Positions 39,201 through 51,380 of a stretch of 64,000 nucleotides of DNA are shown piece by piece. Each line of letters opens with the position of its first letter. Position 1 is the stretch's first letter. The translations under genes were made by a program, and so were the position numbers. Source of the DNA: Lagopus muta (lineage: Eukaryota; Chordata; Aves; Galliformes; Phasianidae); assembly GCF_023343835.1 (NCBI RefSeq), contig NC_064438.1, forward strand, positions 17,341,077 through 17,405,076, written 5' to 3'. The notes under the pieces are model-generated. The model saw nothing but the letters and a program-made list of their open reading frames with translations. It searched no databases and was not told where the DNA came from.

Positions 39201-42200
39201 TGATTGGCCTCTTCCTGGCGCAAGGTGACTGAAGGAGGTACTGAGGAAAAACTCTAGGCTTGCTGTTGCTATCGACAGCATCTGACTCAAACAGAGGTAG
39301 TTGTAATCATTCCTGACAGAGCATTCAGGGAGATGCTCTCACACCTTAGAGAACAAGAGCATGTCCTTATATGACTTGACTTATTTGATGACAGCTCTTT
39401 CAGAAGAAAATTTACCAAGAAGAGAACCAATGCTTATTTGTTTTCTATTGTCCAAGGTCGTCATAAGGCCACAACCTGTACAACCTGAACTTAAAAAAGA
39501 ACTAAGACCTTTGAAAGGAAGTAACTATCTTCCAGCTTCTACTGCTAAACATATTTACTTGTTAGCGCAGCTAGAGTTGGAAGGTTTTTGTAGAGACTAC
39601 TACAGAAAATGAGGACCATAAAGTTATACTGAATGTAGATATATGTTGTGTTTGTAATGGAATAAGAGTATCTTTCACAGCTACTGCTTTGGAAAGGGTA
39701 AATTGCTTGGTTTTGTACACAGTGTGATTCCCTTGCAAAGACAGTTTCCCATAAGGCCGGCCCATGTAAGCCTACTGCTTACAGTGTCTATTTAGCTGGC
39801 ACCCATGCGAAGTTTGTTACTCCATAGTGATGGTTCCCCTTTGTCAGCCTACATGACTGAAGCCCTTTATACTGATGTGGCTGAAATATTAAGAGTGTGC
39901 ATTATAACAGCATTGCTAACGTTCTCCCAGATTATCTATTAGCTAGAGCAGCCGGTCTGTTGGATTTCAGGTTATATAATTACACTTTTTTACCTTTAGT
40001 CTCACAGAAAGCTGAATCTAAAGTAAAATGGATATCACCTGATTGGAATTCCTTTATGGTTCATGTTTATGTTGGTAGGAGTCCAATTTCCCATTCTGCC
40101 TTTGATCAGGGGTAATTAGAAGTCAGATAATCACAATTAGAAGTCTTGGGCTGTCTTCCATCATTCTATTCTTGACCCCATCATCCAAACAGATGGAATT
40201 TTACCTGACATTCATTTCCAGGCCAGAAATTTGCTAAACTAGATTAGATTGGGTTTCCATGCTGTCTGTTAGCACATTGGAATTCGTCTCCTGCCTGCCC
40301 CTACTCAGAGGCACCTTCAGACATGTGCTTGCTATCCAGAGCAGGTCAGGCAGTAACAAAGGACTTCCAAGCAGCTTCTTTTTTGTTGTTGTTGTTTGTT
40401 TCCTTTAGTATCTGACCTTGGACATCTGCTGTGTGTGTTAAAGGTATTTGAGCACATCACTTAAGCTAGCAAGTCCTTTTTTTTTTTTTTTTTTTTCCAC
40501 TGAGGGTCTTAATTAATCCAGGAAGGGTTTATGACCTTGAACAAACTGTGCGCATTGAAAATTTGGGTAGCGAAGCAGAAAAGTTGTTGGGAGAAGTTAT
40601 CAGAATAATGCACAAGTTTAGTGTTTGCTTTTCAGCATTGAGAAGTACTGAGAATGAAAACGAGCTTTTATTAGGTTGTTCACGGTGAATTTTGTATTTT
40701 GCAGTCATTTTTGCTAGCCCTAAGATATTCCTGCAAACAAATTGCTCATCTGGTAACTAACTGAGTAACTAACTGAGTTAGTTTGAATGGTTTGAAACAA
40801 AATGCTTAACACTTAAAATACTGTCCATCGCCTGCAGCACAAGACTGCCGTTCATAAAACTTGTAAGGATAATGCTTTAAAACATCTTCTGCAGTTCTGA
40901 CATGCTGTACTGTGAGATTTTGACAGGAATTAAAAACATCTGTGGTCAAAAATAACCTTTAAATGATGTAGTTCTAGATATGAATTGGCGGCCAAACTCC
41001 AGAGGGAGAAGAATAGGTATTTATAGAAATCCTTTAGAATGGTTTGGGTTTTTAGAACTCAGACATGCTATATGCAAATAGCAGCATCAAAAACAAAAAC
41101 AGGATTTGCTTTGCTCTGGAAATAAATTGGCTTCTGTTTGGAACCGTGGGCATAGTACCTTGTTATAACAGAATTATCTGAAAAAGTGCCCGGATTTGTA
41201 AAAGTGAAAATCCCCAAACCGCTATTCATGTACTGTTTAATACATCTAATTCCAAGTGTGACTGAGGTACATGCTGCAGGACGGGCGAGCAGCAGCCGCA
41301 CAGACAGGATTGATCTGTCATATCTTGGGAAGGGGTGAGGGGCTTCACAGGGAACTTAGTGGGAAGGCCAGAGGAATGCAGGAGCCAAAGGCATCATGAC
41401 TTCAGGATATGAGGCGTTTCTTTTTGTCATTTAAAACGCTGTGTGTCTCTGTCAAGAGGAAATATTACACTAGGGTTTAAACCAAGAAAGGTCATAGGTT
41501 ATGTGTTTTCAGTGAGCTGTAACTGATGGTCTGATCTGCTTAGAGGTAGGATTAACCTCCCTCTCTCTCAGAAAGGCCTCGCAGAGAATTGTTTGCTTGG
41601 GTTTCTAATCTTATTTTACCCCAAATGCCATGTGCCCTTATTGGTGGCAGAGGAGATTCTTGTGGTAGTGGAATCAGTGAAAAGCTGGTAGATCACACAA
41701 GAAGCCTCTGAATGAAGGCAGAATTGAAACTGGGAAATAAAGAAAACAGCAGGCAGGTCACCCTCTCAGGAAAACAACATTCATTCTCAGTCATGCACAT
41801 CCTAACACTTTTGACGGCAATTTATCATGGAAGACTGGGTTCACCGCAAGGGCTAACACATGTCATAGGTTAAATCAGAAAAGGCAGTACTGAAAGGAAA
41901 CTTCAAAGTCCTTCAGACACAGAGTTAAATATGTTGGGAAAAAGCTTACGATATTTGTTGTATAGGTAAGAGTAAACAGCACACTGGAGGAATTTTGGCA
42001 AAACAGTGGGATTGTTGTGCCTGTTGAGGCACCAGTTCTGTGCCCTTGCAGTGGATGTGCGTGGCTCTGAAGAATGCAGTTGTAGTTTGCAGGAGGTCAG
42101 ACAGGTTGAGCTGACAGGCCTTCTCCAAATGGAATTGCTGTGCATCAATAGGTAGACTTGGATGTGCCTGCTCGTGGTGTGCTCAATGGCTGGGGAAGTT

Positions 42201-43110
42201 CCCCTTTCCCACAGTAGACCTGGTCCTGCTGGCACATGCTGCTCTCCATTCAAACCGCAGCCAGTGCGCAGCACAGCCATGGCACCTTCCAGAGTGGGCA
42301 CTCAGCTCCAGACATGGGCTGTGAAGCTGGGAAAGAGCTCTCTGAGCTGTCAGGGTGGATGCAGTAGCAAACTGAGAGCGTGGCAGCACCATAGTGATGC
42401 TTCTAAAAGATCTCTGCACATTGGGGTCATGCAGGTGGTTAAGTTTTCTCTGTTCAGGTGCTTTTTGAGTTAGAAATCAGTTAGCTAACCCGAGCTGCCC
42501 ATTACTGCAGATAGTAGCAGCTTCAGTTTTGTGTATCTAAGCATCCATGTGCATGCCACTTCTGTTGAAGAGCTTTCTTATCCAAGGTCCTGCCAGGCAG
42601 GGTGGCTATTGCCCGTCTCACAGGAGTGTGCACCACATCCATGCACGCAGCTCTGTGTGCTGACTCAAGGAGCAAAATGACATTGTTGCCAGAGGAGCAC
42701 GTGTGGAGCTGCTCACTGAGGCTGTTAAATAGAAGATGGCAGGAGTTACTGCTGAAGGCTGGAGCCAGTTAGCATTCTGCAGCAGTTTGAGTGCCTCATC
42801 AATCCTTGAACAGTTCAGCATTGCTCTTCCTACACTCCCAAATAACACGACTGCATTTCTCGTGACGTTTCAAGAAAAGGTGTTTTGTCTGTGATGTTAG
42901 TATTTTTCTAAAGGACCCTGGGTCTTTTTTCTCCTCCCGCTTAATCTTCCCTAGGATTGTTTACGAGCCTGCCAAGAACAGATTGAATCCCTCCTTGAAT
43001 CCAGTCTACGCCAGGCACAGCAGCACAACGTATCTTCAGAAACAAAGACTGTAGAGGACGAAGCAGACCTTTCCTGCACACCCACTGATGTGCGAGATGT
43101 GAACATTTAA
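30049..43110 (+). CDS. CCND1: Cyclin D1 (whole coding span, five exons)
   Basis: Joining 30,049-30,246, 31,734-31,949, 32,425-32,584, 37,752-37,900 and 42,955-43,110 gives 879 bases, i.e. 292 residues plus stop. Exons 1-4 have the human lengths (198, 216, 160, 149) and every junction is GT/AG. Cyclin D1 is the regulatory subunit of CDK4/CDK6, which phosphorylate RB in the nucleus to drive G1/S. Visible features are the RB-binding LxCxE motif at residues 5-9 (LLCCE), the N-terminal cyclin box over about residues 28-152 with the [20 protein letters not shown] segment, and a C-terminal cyclin fold to about residue 255. The degradation signal is [11 protein letters not shown], with Thr283 equivalent to human Thr286 (GSK3-beta target). 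It is D1 rather than D2 or D3 from the [11 protein letters not shown] start and the NNFLSY-like region. The acidic Glu run of the mammalian tail is replaced by a shorter [12 protein letters not shown] segment. Homology is unmistakable; the species is inferred. Confidence 0.97.
30347..30369. repeat. (CGGA)n simple repeat
   Basis: Five to six CGGA units in CCND1 intron 1, in a CpG-rich context. Confidence 0.85.
30717..30800 (+). other. G-run cluster, quadruplex-prone
   Basis: A run of about 12 G is followed by repeated GGGGCC and GGGG tracts at short spacing on the coding strand of intron 1. This satisfies the G3+N1-7 rule for intramolecular G-quadruplexes several times over. Confidence 0.6.
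31734..31949 (+). CDS. CCND1: CCND1 coding exon 2
   Basis: Encodes residues 67-138, [18 protein letters not shown] through [12 protein letters not shown], the heart of the cyclin box, including the KMKE segment that contacts CDK4. The acceptor is cccgcag|GTCTGC and the donor is CTG|gtaatt. 216 bases as in human. Confidence 0.97.
31950..32424 (+). other. CCND1: CCND1 intron 2
   Basis: 475 bases. It holds an unusual poly-A tract (31,978-32,018, broken by two G) followed at once by a C run, beginning less than 30 bases after the donor. The acceptor is ttttgtctttgcag. Confidence 0.93.
31978..32035. repeat. Poly-A tract abutting a poly-C tract
   Basis: About 40 near-continuous A residues followed by GAAACG and about 10 C residues. 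Exact length is uncertain in any assembly because homopolymers are error-prone. Confidence 0.9.
32425..32584 (+). CDS. CCND1: CCND1 coding exon 3
   Basis: Encodes [20 protein letters not shown] through [11 protein letters not shown], the end of the first cyclin fold and start of the second. 160 bases, phase identical to human. The donor is ACAG|gtatga. Confidence 0.97.
32585..37751 (+). other. CCND1: CCND1 intron 3
   Basis: 5,167 bases. No other gene was recognised. It contains a TG/CG-type simple tract near 33,239-33,270, a CT tract near 35,573-35,592 and a homeodomain-site-rich block near 35,800-35,880 that could be a conserved regulatory element. The acceptor is tctttcttcatacag. Confidence 0.9.
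37752..37900 (+). CDS. CCND1: CCND1 coding exon 4
   Basis: Encodes the rest of the split Asp codon and [20 protein letters not shown] through [10 protein letters not shown]. 149 bases as in human. The last codon is CCG followed by gtaagt. This final G is the position of the human G870A splicing polymorphism (Pro241). Confidence 0.97.
37901..42954 (+). other. CCND1: CCND1 intron 4
   Basis: 5,054 bases. Reading on from exon 4 gives 11 extra codons and then a stop (TAG at 37,934-37,936). AATAAA hexamers occur at about 38,284, 38,552 and 38,682. A T run lies at 40,478-40,497. No other gene was recognised. The acceptor is cttccctag. Confidence 0.9.
42955..43110 (+). CDS. CCND1: CCND1 coding exon 5
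   Basis: Encodes [20 protein letters not shown] and the tail ending [11 protein letters not shown], 51 residues plus TAA at 43,108. It holds the phosphodegron Thr and the region that controls nuclear export and turnover. It is three residues shorter than the human tail because the Glu run is reduced. Confidence 0.97.
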
Positions 43111-43516
43111 GAGGACTTCTTCTAATGGGTTTGCTTGGCAAGAGAAGCAGACAAAGAAAGGGCATCTGAGAAGGAATCAGCATCGGGATCTCCCCCCCAG
43201 AAACCCTTTTCTCCAGGACATTTTTATACCAGAAGGGAAAACCAGTCTTGTTATATTTTTTCTTGCTCTGTCTCCCTTCCATCTGTGACTTCAAACAAAC
43301 AAATAAACAAAAAATACCCCAAAAACTGTCTTAAAAAAGGAAAAAAATAGTATTTGCATTGCCCCCAGGGGTTTGTGCTACAAAAATAGAGGATTTTATA
43401 CAATAATAATCAACTAGTTTTTATATTAAAGTGTTCTTGTCTGTATGTTGTAAAAATAGGCATTAACACACAAAATGTCTCCAGGGGAGGTATTAGATTT
43501 GATTTCTTACATATAA

Positions 43517-43537
43517 AACCAACCAACCAACCAACCA
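43517..43537. repeat. (AACC)n simple repeat
   Basis: Five AACC units in the CCND1 3'UTR. Confidence 0.85.
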
Positions 43538-44076
43538 TTTTTAAAGTAGAAGAGGGTTTTTTTAGATAGTAAATGAAATATTCTTTTTTTTTTTTCTTTA
43601 AAAAGCATAACTTTAACGCAGTTCTAGGCTTTTCTGTATCTTGCTTGCTTATGCATTTAGTCACTTTATAATTCATCTGTAAATGTTTATTTTATTTCCT
43701 TAGTTGTTTTTTTTTTTATCCTCTTCACCTTATAAATGGTTAACGTAACCCATAAGTTAGTGTATGTTAGTATACAGCATTATTATATGTTAATCTTTTT
43801 TTTTTTTTGTGCCTGTGGATTGCCTGTGCATTTGTAGGGTTCCAGCTTAGCGTTGTTGGGAAAGGCCAATGTACTACTCATACGATACTCTATTATAAAG
43901 AGAAACCGAAATAGTGACATAATATATTATATTTTTGTAATCTTCATATTTTTGTAGTTACCTGTGTAAAAATGCTGGTCTGACCCCACAGATATTCAGC
44001 CTAATTATGGTCAGGTTCAATCCACAGTTTAGTCTTTTTTGTTTGTTTGTAATATTCTAAAACCATTCCATTCAAA

Positions 44077-44083
44077 GCACTTT
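44077..44083 (+). promoter_or_regulatory. miR-17/20 family seed match
   Basis: GCACTTT is complementary to the AAAGUGC seed of the miR-17/20/106 family, which is reported to target mammalian cyclin D1. A single 7-base match can occur by chance. Confidence 0.4.
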
Positions 44084-44962
44084 CAGTCCATTAGATATAG
44101 GAAATACATTCTTTTATTGTGTGGGAATTTTTGTTTTTTTGTTTTTTTTTTTTTTAATGGAATGGTTTGGAAATATATTAAGTGCTTGTTCGCAAACTCA
44201 GAATTGCAAAGCAAGTGCATTTAACTATGGTGTTAGAGGAAAGGTGATTTTTTTTTCCGAAGGTTGTGTTCCAGTGAGAGAAATTGCATTCACAAATTGC
44301 CAGGATATCTTCCTATCCTTTTCTATAGAAAAGTTGAAGTTTAGAAATCCTTTGGTGCCAACACATGGTTATAAATTAGGGGCCTTAAAGGTTCACGTAT
44401 AGGACGCATAGTTTAAGGACTGTCTCTAGATGTTTTACAACTGAAGGTTTTTAAACACTAAAATATATAATTTATAGTTAAGGCTAAAAAGAATATTTAT
44501 TGCAGAGGATGTTCGTAAGGCCAGTATGATTTGTAAAATAATGCAATCGCCCCTTTTTGAAAAAAAGAATCGTTCTACCCTTGATGTCGCAGTTTTAACA
44601 CAGCTTATTAAAGAAAAAGGACACGCTTCAGAGAACAAACCCAAAACCAAGCAGTCTATTTGGCCCCTTAGACATTTTCAATAGCAGGCTAACCATGAAA
44701 AAAAACGCCATAGTTAATAGATATGAAAATTGGAGTACTTGAAAGAAGTTCTTATTCCAGTATATGCCCCATTTTTTTTTTTTTTATTTAGCTACAAATA
44801 GAAAATTTGCACATCTTGGCTATGTATCTTTTTATTATTATTTTAGGAAGTAGCTGAAGGGACGTGGACATAGCTGTTGAAGTTGATGCTCGAGGAGAAT
44901 GTGATGGTGAAATGTATGTGAGAAAACTGCCGCTAAGGTGTTGATTGTAAAAACAATACAAA

Positions 44963-45062
44963 ACAAACAAAAAAAAAAGGAACAGAGAAAAAAAAAAAAA
45001 GAAAAAAGGAGAAAAAAAGTTAAAAAAAAAAAAAAGAAAAAAGAAAAAAGAGAAAAGAAGAG
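44963..45062. repeat. A-rich low-complexity tract
   Basis: Nearly 100 bases of A with scattered G and C inside the CCND1 3'UTR. The open frames across it are lysine-rich or phenylalanine-rich artefacts. Confidence 0.9.
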
Positions 45063-45161
45063 GAGTGGATGCTCCATTTTTATTGAGCTGCTATGGATAA
45101 ATTCCCAGCATGGTTTGAAAAAAAATTAACATTGCTTTTCTGTATCTTTGTCATTGTGTTT

Positions 45162-45169
45162 TGCTGCTA
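45162..45169 (+). promoter_or_regulatory. miR-15/16 seed match 1
   Basis: TGCTGCTA is an 8-base match to the miR-15/16/195 seed. Cyclin D1 is an established target of this family in mammals. A second copy lies at 45,942. Confidence 0.55.
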
Positions 45170-45788
45170 TTTTGTGGATCAGTTTTTTTTTTTTTTTTTT
45201 TTTTGTTATACAATGTCATATACTGCCATGTTATAGGTTTTAATTTTCTCATAGAAAATTATATTATTGACATCATTTTTTTTTTTTTTGTAGATTTTTT
45301 ATGTGATCAATTTTTACTTAATGTGATTACTGCTCTATTCCAAAAAGGTTCCTGTTTCACAATACCTCATACTTCAGTTAACCATGTCTAGACCAGGTTT
45401 TAATGTTCGTACACAGTGCCTCATAGTTCTACTGCAAATGGAAATGCATCGAACGTTGTTCTGAATGGGTCTCGCGATTTGCAACTAGGTTGCATTGATT
45501 TAAAGACAGCAGACATTTCAGGAGATCAGTAATGTCGCTTTTTGTTGTTACACATTTTATAAAGCTGGATTCTTTGTCTGATCTGGGGTTTATTATCATA
45601 GTAGTTCTAAGCTGTGTTATTAGCCACATTGATATATGAAAGGTGCATTATAATATAACTTTTGTATGCCACCTGATGTGGTTCCCGTCAGTTGGGATCC
45701 ATCACTTGGTGTGATAGGTTATCTTCTGGAACTCTTAAGTATTTTGTGTGTTTAATCTGTTATGATATACTAGGGTTGTTTGTTGGTT

Positions 45789-45841
45789 TTTTTTTTTTTA
45801 GTTTTTGTTTTGTTTTTTTTTTTTTTTAATTTTTTTTTTTT
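45789..45841. repeat. T-rich low-complexity tract
   Basis: Successive T runs separated by single G or A bases in the distal CCND1 3'UTR. Confidence 0.9.
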
Positions 45842-45941
45842 GTTAATTATAGCATAATGCTAATTTAAAAAGCCTGTAAATCTCATTAATAAGCCAGCTA
45901 ACAGAGTTGTATGCTGAAGAATAATCTAGCTGTTGCCTGTA

Positions 45942-45949
45942 TGCTGCTA
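45942..45949 (+). promoter_or_regulatory. miR-15/16 seed match 2
   Basis: A second TGCTGCTA, 780 bases after the first and 540 bases before the polyadenylation signal. Two sites in one 3'UTR make regulation by this family more plausible than one would. Confidence 0.55.
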
Positions 45950-46479
45950 AACCAAAACAGAATTAGAACTCTTTTGAGGCAAATGCAGTTAAGACCCTAC
46001 AAAGTGCATAAACAGAGCATTGCAATGCTACTAGCAGTCGCAGGACCCAGGAGGACTGGATACATTCTGTCCAAATTTCAGGAACATTTCTTACTGCTTA
46101 CCTCATAAAACACTTCTGTTTGTGGCATCTCTGTGTCTCTGAACCAAACATGATTACTGAGTTAGTGGTTGTTGGTTATGTTACGTGTTACACTGAGTGG
46201 CAGTGTGTACTGCAAATTTCTTTCCATATTGTATGTACTGAAATGCCAAATCCAGATACGTGGGTTCATGTGCCAACAGAGATGCTTTGTTTGTCACGTT
46301 GTTATAACAATCTGTAGTAAGCAAGCAATTCAGATTTGTACATTTTTATATTGTACTTATTGGCATCACTGGTCTGAAATGCACATTTTCACCAACAGAC
46401 CTGTAACAGACAAGTTTCCAGCAAAAAACAAAAAAACAAAAAAAAAACAAACAAAAAAAAAACAACACTAAAGTCTAGA

Positions 46480-46485
46480 AATAAA
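46480..46485 (+). terminator. CCND1: CCND1 polyadenylation signal
   Basis: AATAAA is followed 15-25 bases later by a GT/T-rich element (TGCCTGCTTGTTGTGTCGTTTT), the normal arrangement for cleavage near 46,500. It gives a 3'UTR length close to the mammalian long form. Confidence 0.75.
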
Positions 46486-46500
46486 ATTGGTAAAACCCAG

Positions 46501-49500
46501 TGCCTGCTTGTTGTGTCGTTTTATTACTTTCACACATGCAGAATGGTAGTAACTGTGTCATGTAACAAATGAGCCACACCACTCTCATTCTGACTGGGCT
46601 TTAATAATTGCAACGCTAACATTTTTATCACTGCTTCAGGAAAGCAGGTGTTCTTAGAAGTGGGCAGGTGACTGGCACTCAGTTATGCTTGTCAGTGTTG
46701 CTCACTGTATGGTTTTGTGCCTGGCAACGCATTTACAGAAAGGGTTTGTTTTAAAAACAGCCAAGTTAAAATCAGCAGTCTCTTCCTTCCCCCCGCCTCC
46801 TAGAGAGCTTTTGCTGGTTACTGGTATCAGAGATAATGAGGAATTAATACAGAAAAAATTAAAAGCCTGCTAAAATACACAAAAAAAGAACTCGAGAAGG
46901 AAATACAACAGTAATGAGGTACGATTACAAAATGAGAAAAACTTACTACCTGTTTGCCAATTCCTTCTCCAAGGTGCCTCTCTGAAAACAGGATGCGTGT
47001 TGCCAATTGCAAGAGCTGGGCACAGCAGCAACAGATTATTCTTTGTGGAGAACAATCACACTTCCTATCTATATACTGACTATGGAGAATGAGAGGAGAA
47101 CGTGATGTCAATTACTGCATTAGAAGTATCAACTCACCTGAAATGTCAAGTCTCCCTGGATGACAAGTCTGGTATCTGCTTTATGAGCTTCCCAGTGACT
47201 AAACTGCACGTCACAACCTTTTCTATGCAGTAACTACTGCAAACGAGGCTACAGTGAAAGCTGCTGACAACTGTTACACACAGTCTAGTGCAAAATCAGT
47301 CTGTCCTAGTGCATTCACTGATATGTTTTGAGGGAGGACATACTTAGGATCCTGATTTGGGACAAACAGCTTTTTGCTGGGGGGAAAAAAAAAAAAAAAA
47401 AAGAGAAATTTCAACCTGCTTTCTGTTGAACGTGTTAAGTGGTTTTTGCCTTTTCTATGATGTTTTACACTATAAAATCAGATATTCTGTTACTTTAGTA
47501 GGTTTAAGTCGTGACTGTCAGCTCTGCTATTTACATTTTCTTTCTCTTAAGCATCATTTCTGAATGCAGCCTACTAAATTCAAATGTATTATTCACATTG
47601 AAAAGGGCAGGATGACAAGAATGTAGCAAGAAAAACAATTTACTATAGGCTGTAAAAAATATGCACATTCAGCTAGGCTGCGCTCTTGCTCATTAAAAGG
47701 AAAAATACTTTATTACATCAGATGGAGAAGCACACACAGAAAACATCCAAAAGATCTCCAAAAACACCAATTCCATTGCTGAATTCAGACTGGCAAACTC
47801 GTATCTTTTATGAATATTAACATCACACATTCTTTATTAAAGAATAAGCAGGGTCCATTAAATGCAGAAACTGGAAATCCACTTATGTGGAAGCATACTG
47901 GCATTTAAAGGGATGGAAAACTCCAGATAAAGGAGAAAGAGAAGCTTGGAGCTACTGTTTCAGGAGAGCCACAGGAATGACCCAAGCAGGATGCTCTGGT
48001 AAGATTCCTAGTAGTGTCACTGAAAAGCTACAATGGGACAAAGGTAGTAAAACTACAAATGATGGCATTTCAATGGAATCCCATCAACATCTCTTAATGG
48101 GAAATGTATCTTTTTCAGACAAACATGGTGATTTTATGATCCCAGCAGTATAACTGACATAGGTAGTTGCAGTGGCATGGCAAACATGATTCCCATTTAG
48201 CTTTTGAGTTCCCCACAAAATTAAGATCAAACAATGACTGCATATTTGTTAACTGGATTGCACTGCTAGCATAAGGCTTGCTAGACTTCTGAATTTGCTC
48301 TTTAGGCTCAAGGAGCAAGGTGAAAGTTCTCTTTTTTGCTTTTTTAGAAATCTGATGAGAAAACCAGTTACTCAGTGATCCCGTTAGCACCTCCACAGCC
48401 ATACGAAAAAACTGCCAAATATTTCCAGCCACAGTTTTTACAAATACTCTTACTTAAAGAGAAAACTGCTGGCAGAAAGACTGGGTGCTCTCAGTGTACC
48501 ACGAACAAGGCATGCATGCAGCATCTGAACTCTGCGTGGGCTTTGCTGCTGCAGAAGCACCACCCCGCAGTACAGGGACAGCTTCTGGGGTCCAGGCTGT
48601 ACACAGCACTTCCAGCCAACTCCTGAAAACAAAAACCAACGCTCTGCAGAGGATCAATTCCTACCCTGAACAGCTCCTGTTTTGGGGGAGCAATACCTAC
48701 AGTACACAGATTAATTCCAAAAATAGTTTTTACCTTTCCAATCTCCCTCTCTGGGTTGTGGAGGTTGTATTTAGTGCTGCTAGAGGTCTTCTCACTTACA
48801 CTGTATGAAAAAAAGAATCCATCTGTGTGGATTTCACCTCTGTTCTCATTTTACTTATGGCTTATGCTACCTTTTCATTTATAATATCTTTGAAGAAATG
48901 CAACACTTAGTTTTCATTTCAGGTAAAGAACCCATCTCAGTGTAGCAACCCATCTCGAAACAACACCAAGCCTGCACATTCACTTAAAGACAAATAGAAA
49001 GTTACACTCCTGTCATATTCGAAGTATAGATTAGGGCACAGCTACGGAACGACGTTCCCAACTAAAATGTCTGTCATATGGTGAGGCCTACCTGAAAGCC
49101 AAAGGCTGCCCACTCAAATCAGACCTTGATTACCTCTGCTCTCTCTGACTGACCTGGCACGAGCTGGAAAACAAAGAAGCAAAACATGAACTTAAGCAAA
49201 TGTTGCTTAAGTCGTATGTGGTAACAAACTTGGTTGGGGTGAGCGGTGAAGGCCTAGGGCTTCAATTTGTACGTGAGTGCATGCGACTCACAGAACAGAA
49301 ATCACTACCTATTCACCATTCTCAACCCGAGCAAATAAATTTTGGATGATACGTTGCTGTAGTGGTGTGGCTTTTTTATTTCACCCATCACACCTGAGTA
49401 CCTGTGGCACTTGTCTGCATCCATCCAGATGCTATATGCCATTAAATGCCTGGTCTCCTGTGACAGCTTATGAGTTACCTACTGCCTGTGAGGATATTAC

Positions 49501-51380
49501 TTGTAACATTAGCACCAGTCTTCAAGGAGTTGGGCTGAGATGAGCAAACCGTTTAACAGAGGCCACTAAGCCACCACTAGAGCATTACGACAGCTTGCCT
49601 GAGCCAGCACTGAATGAGTGACCCGGTGTCCTAAGTCACTGCTCTGATGGCAGACTGTCTGAAACAGACAATTGAGCTTTTGATGTTTTATTTCTCCTTT
49701 TATTAGATTTTATCACTATAGATTGTTTGAATACACGGTATTACTTTTGAACAGCTTTTCTGCTCCTTCAGCACACACGGGCCATCATTCTTTACATTTG
49801 GTTGCTGGCGACATTAATTACGAAGAACGGCTCTCCAGCAAATTTACTCCCCAAGCTTTCCAGAAGAAATGAGCAGTTATTTTCTCAAAACTAGCCATTA
49901 TTTCGTATAAACACATTTATTTCATTTTTGACTTTATACATCTGTAGCTGCTTCAGTCATTCACTGGGCCCACTTTGCTTCTTTTACACAATGTGTCCAT
50001 CAACTGCGTATTAATCCTGGCTTTTCTTTTCACAGAAGCCCTTGGACTGCAAAGAATCAGACAAGTTCCTCCTTTATGGACAATACAGTTTAAACTGATC
50101 ACCTGAGAATTCCAGGCAAATCCCAAGTACAGCTCCTTGTAAATGTCTCTCCAGGCTTTTCTCTAACATGATTTCTCTCATTATTTCTGAAACCACTGAT
50201 GCTACTGGATTGCTCGAGCAGTCTGTCCCCACCTTATTGCATAAAACAACTTCTAACATCATGACATGCAGTTATAATGTACTTATGGTAAAGGTGGTTT
50301 ACAAACTCCCAAACTGTGCTCAAATAAATCATTCTCCATTTCACTCAGCTATCCCAGATATGACGCAAAGTGATGCTGTAAGTTTAAATGGTTTTAAGGT
50401 TACAAGGTGCTTCACTAACTGTACCACAACCAAGGATGCTCTCAAGAAAAAACACTGCAAACACAATCTCTAGATTTCCTGTAAGAATTACATACTATTA
50501 TGTATTCTAAGTTACATACTAATATGGTTCTGAGTTTCAAATATTCATTTGTTTCTACGTGTATTCCAGAGACTATTAAGTGCTTATTAACAATAGATTG
50601 TTTTGTTTTTTTTTTAAGAAGGTAAGTGGGGTCTCAAAAATTCAGTGTCTGCACATACACTACACTACACAAAAAAAAAAAAAAAGCCAGTTTAGAGAAC
50701 AATGTGGGCATGTGTTTTTAAACTACTGTTCGTGCAGTCTGGTCAGGACTGTGTGACACAGTATACAGTGTTTTGTCATCCAAGGAATGTCTTTGATCAA
50801 GAGTTTATGCAAGAAGGAAAAAAAAGCCATGAAACCCTAATCCGTTCCCACAGTCCAGTAAACGTGAGCTGGACAAACAGTGGACAATAGCAGTAAAGCT
50901 TGCTGCTGGAACAATAACTGCAACTAAAAAAATTAAAGGGTTGCTGACTCACAGTTCCTACAATCAAGATTCCACGCGGTGTCGATTATTCCACAGAATC
51001 CTGAAGAAGCTGAAAGTTACAAATTGCAGCTAAACATTACATGGATAGAAAGCAGCAAATCGTGCTGCTAAACAATCAGCAAGGAAGGAGACAGTGACAA
51101 ATCCTGATGCTGACTCCGCTTAGCGCGGAGCTGAGATGCAGGAACTGAATAAGCAATCCTCTTCCTGCCAAAACAGGACTTTTGCTGAAAGTAAACTCCA
51201 TAATTTTATTATAAACAAATAGCAGTTCAATTCTTTCAGACAGTATTCTACTATTCCAGATGCCATCCATACATATTCTGCTCTACAGACACTTTCTGAT
51301 GTTGGAATAGAAAAGCTAGATGCTATTTCTTGTATCTATTCAGAAACTATCTGTATGCTATATTGCTATGATCAAAAACA
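46501..51380. other. CCND1-LTO1 intergenic region, left part
   Basis: No gene was recognised on either strand. It may contain the 3' end of LTO1, whose last exon was not located. Simple runs include poly-A at about 47,385-47,402 and 50,671-50,684. Open frames up to about 105 codons (48,115-48,432, -) show no domain. Confidence 0.45.

Larger units (their letters stand above)
43111..46500 (+). other. CCND1: CCND1 3'UTR
   Basis: About 3.4 kb from stop to the inferred cleavage site, similar in size to the long human 3'UTR. It is AT-rich with AUUUA-type elements (e.g. TTTATTTTATTT at 43,686-43,697; ATTTA at 44,495 and 44,786), long A- and T-runs, and microRNA seed matches. An early AATAAA at 43,302-43,307 could give a short isoform, but no GT-rich element was checked for it. 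Confidence 0.85.

Noticed and set aside
48450-48632. Candidate LTO1 last exon (a VQP-x-x-K-x-S string on the - strand after a polypyrimidine stretch)
   Set aside because: The phase required after exon 4 gives a different, unrelated reading, and the rest of the conserved C-terminus is absent.
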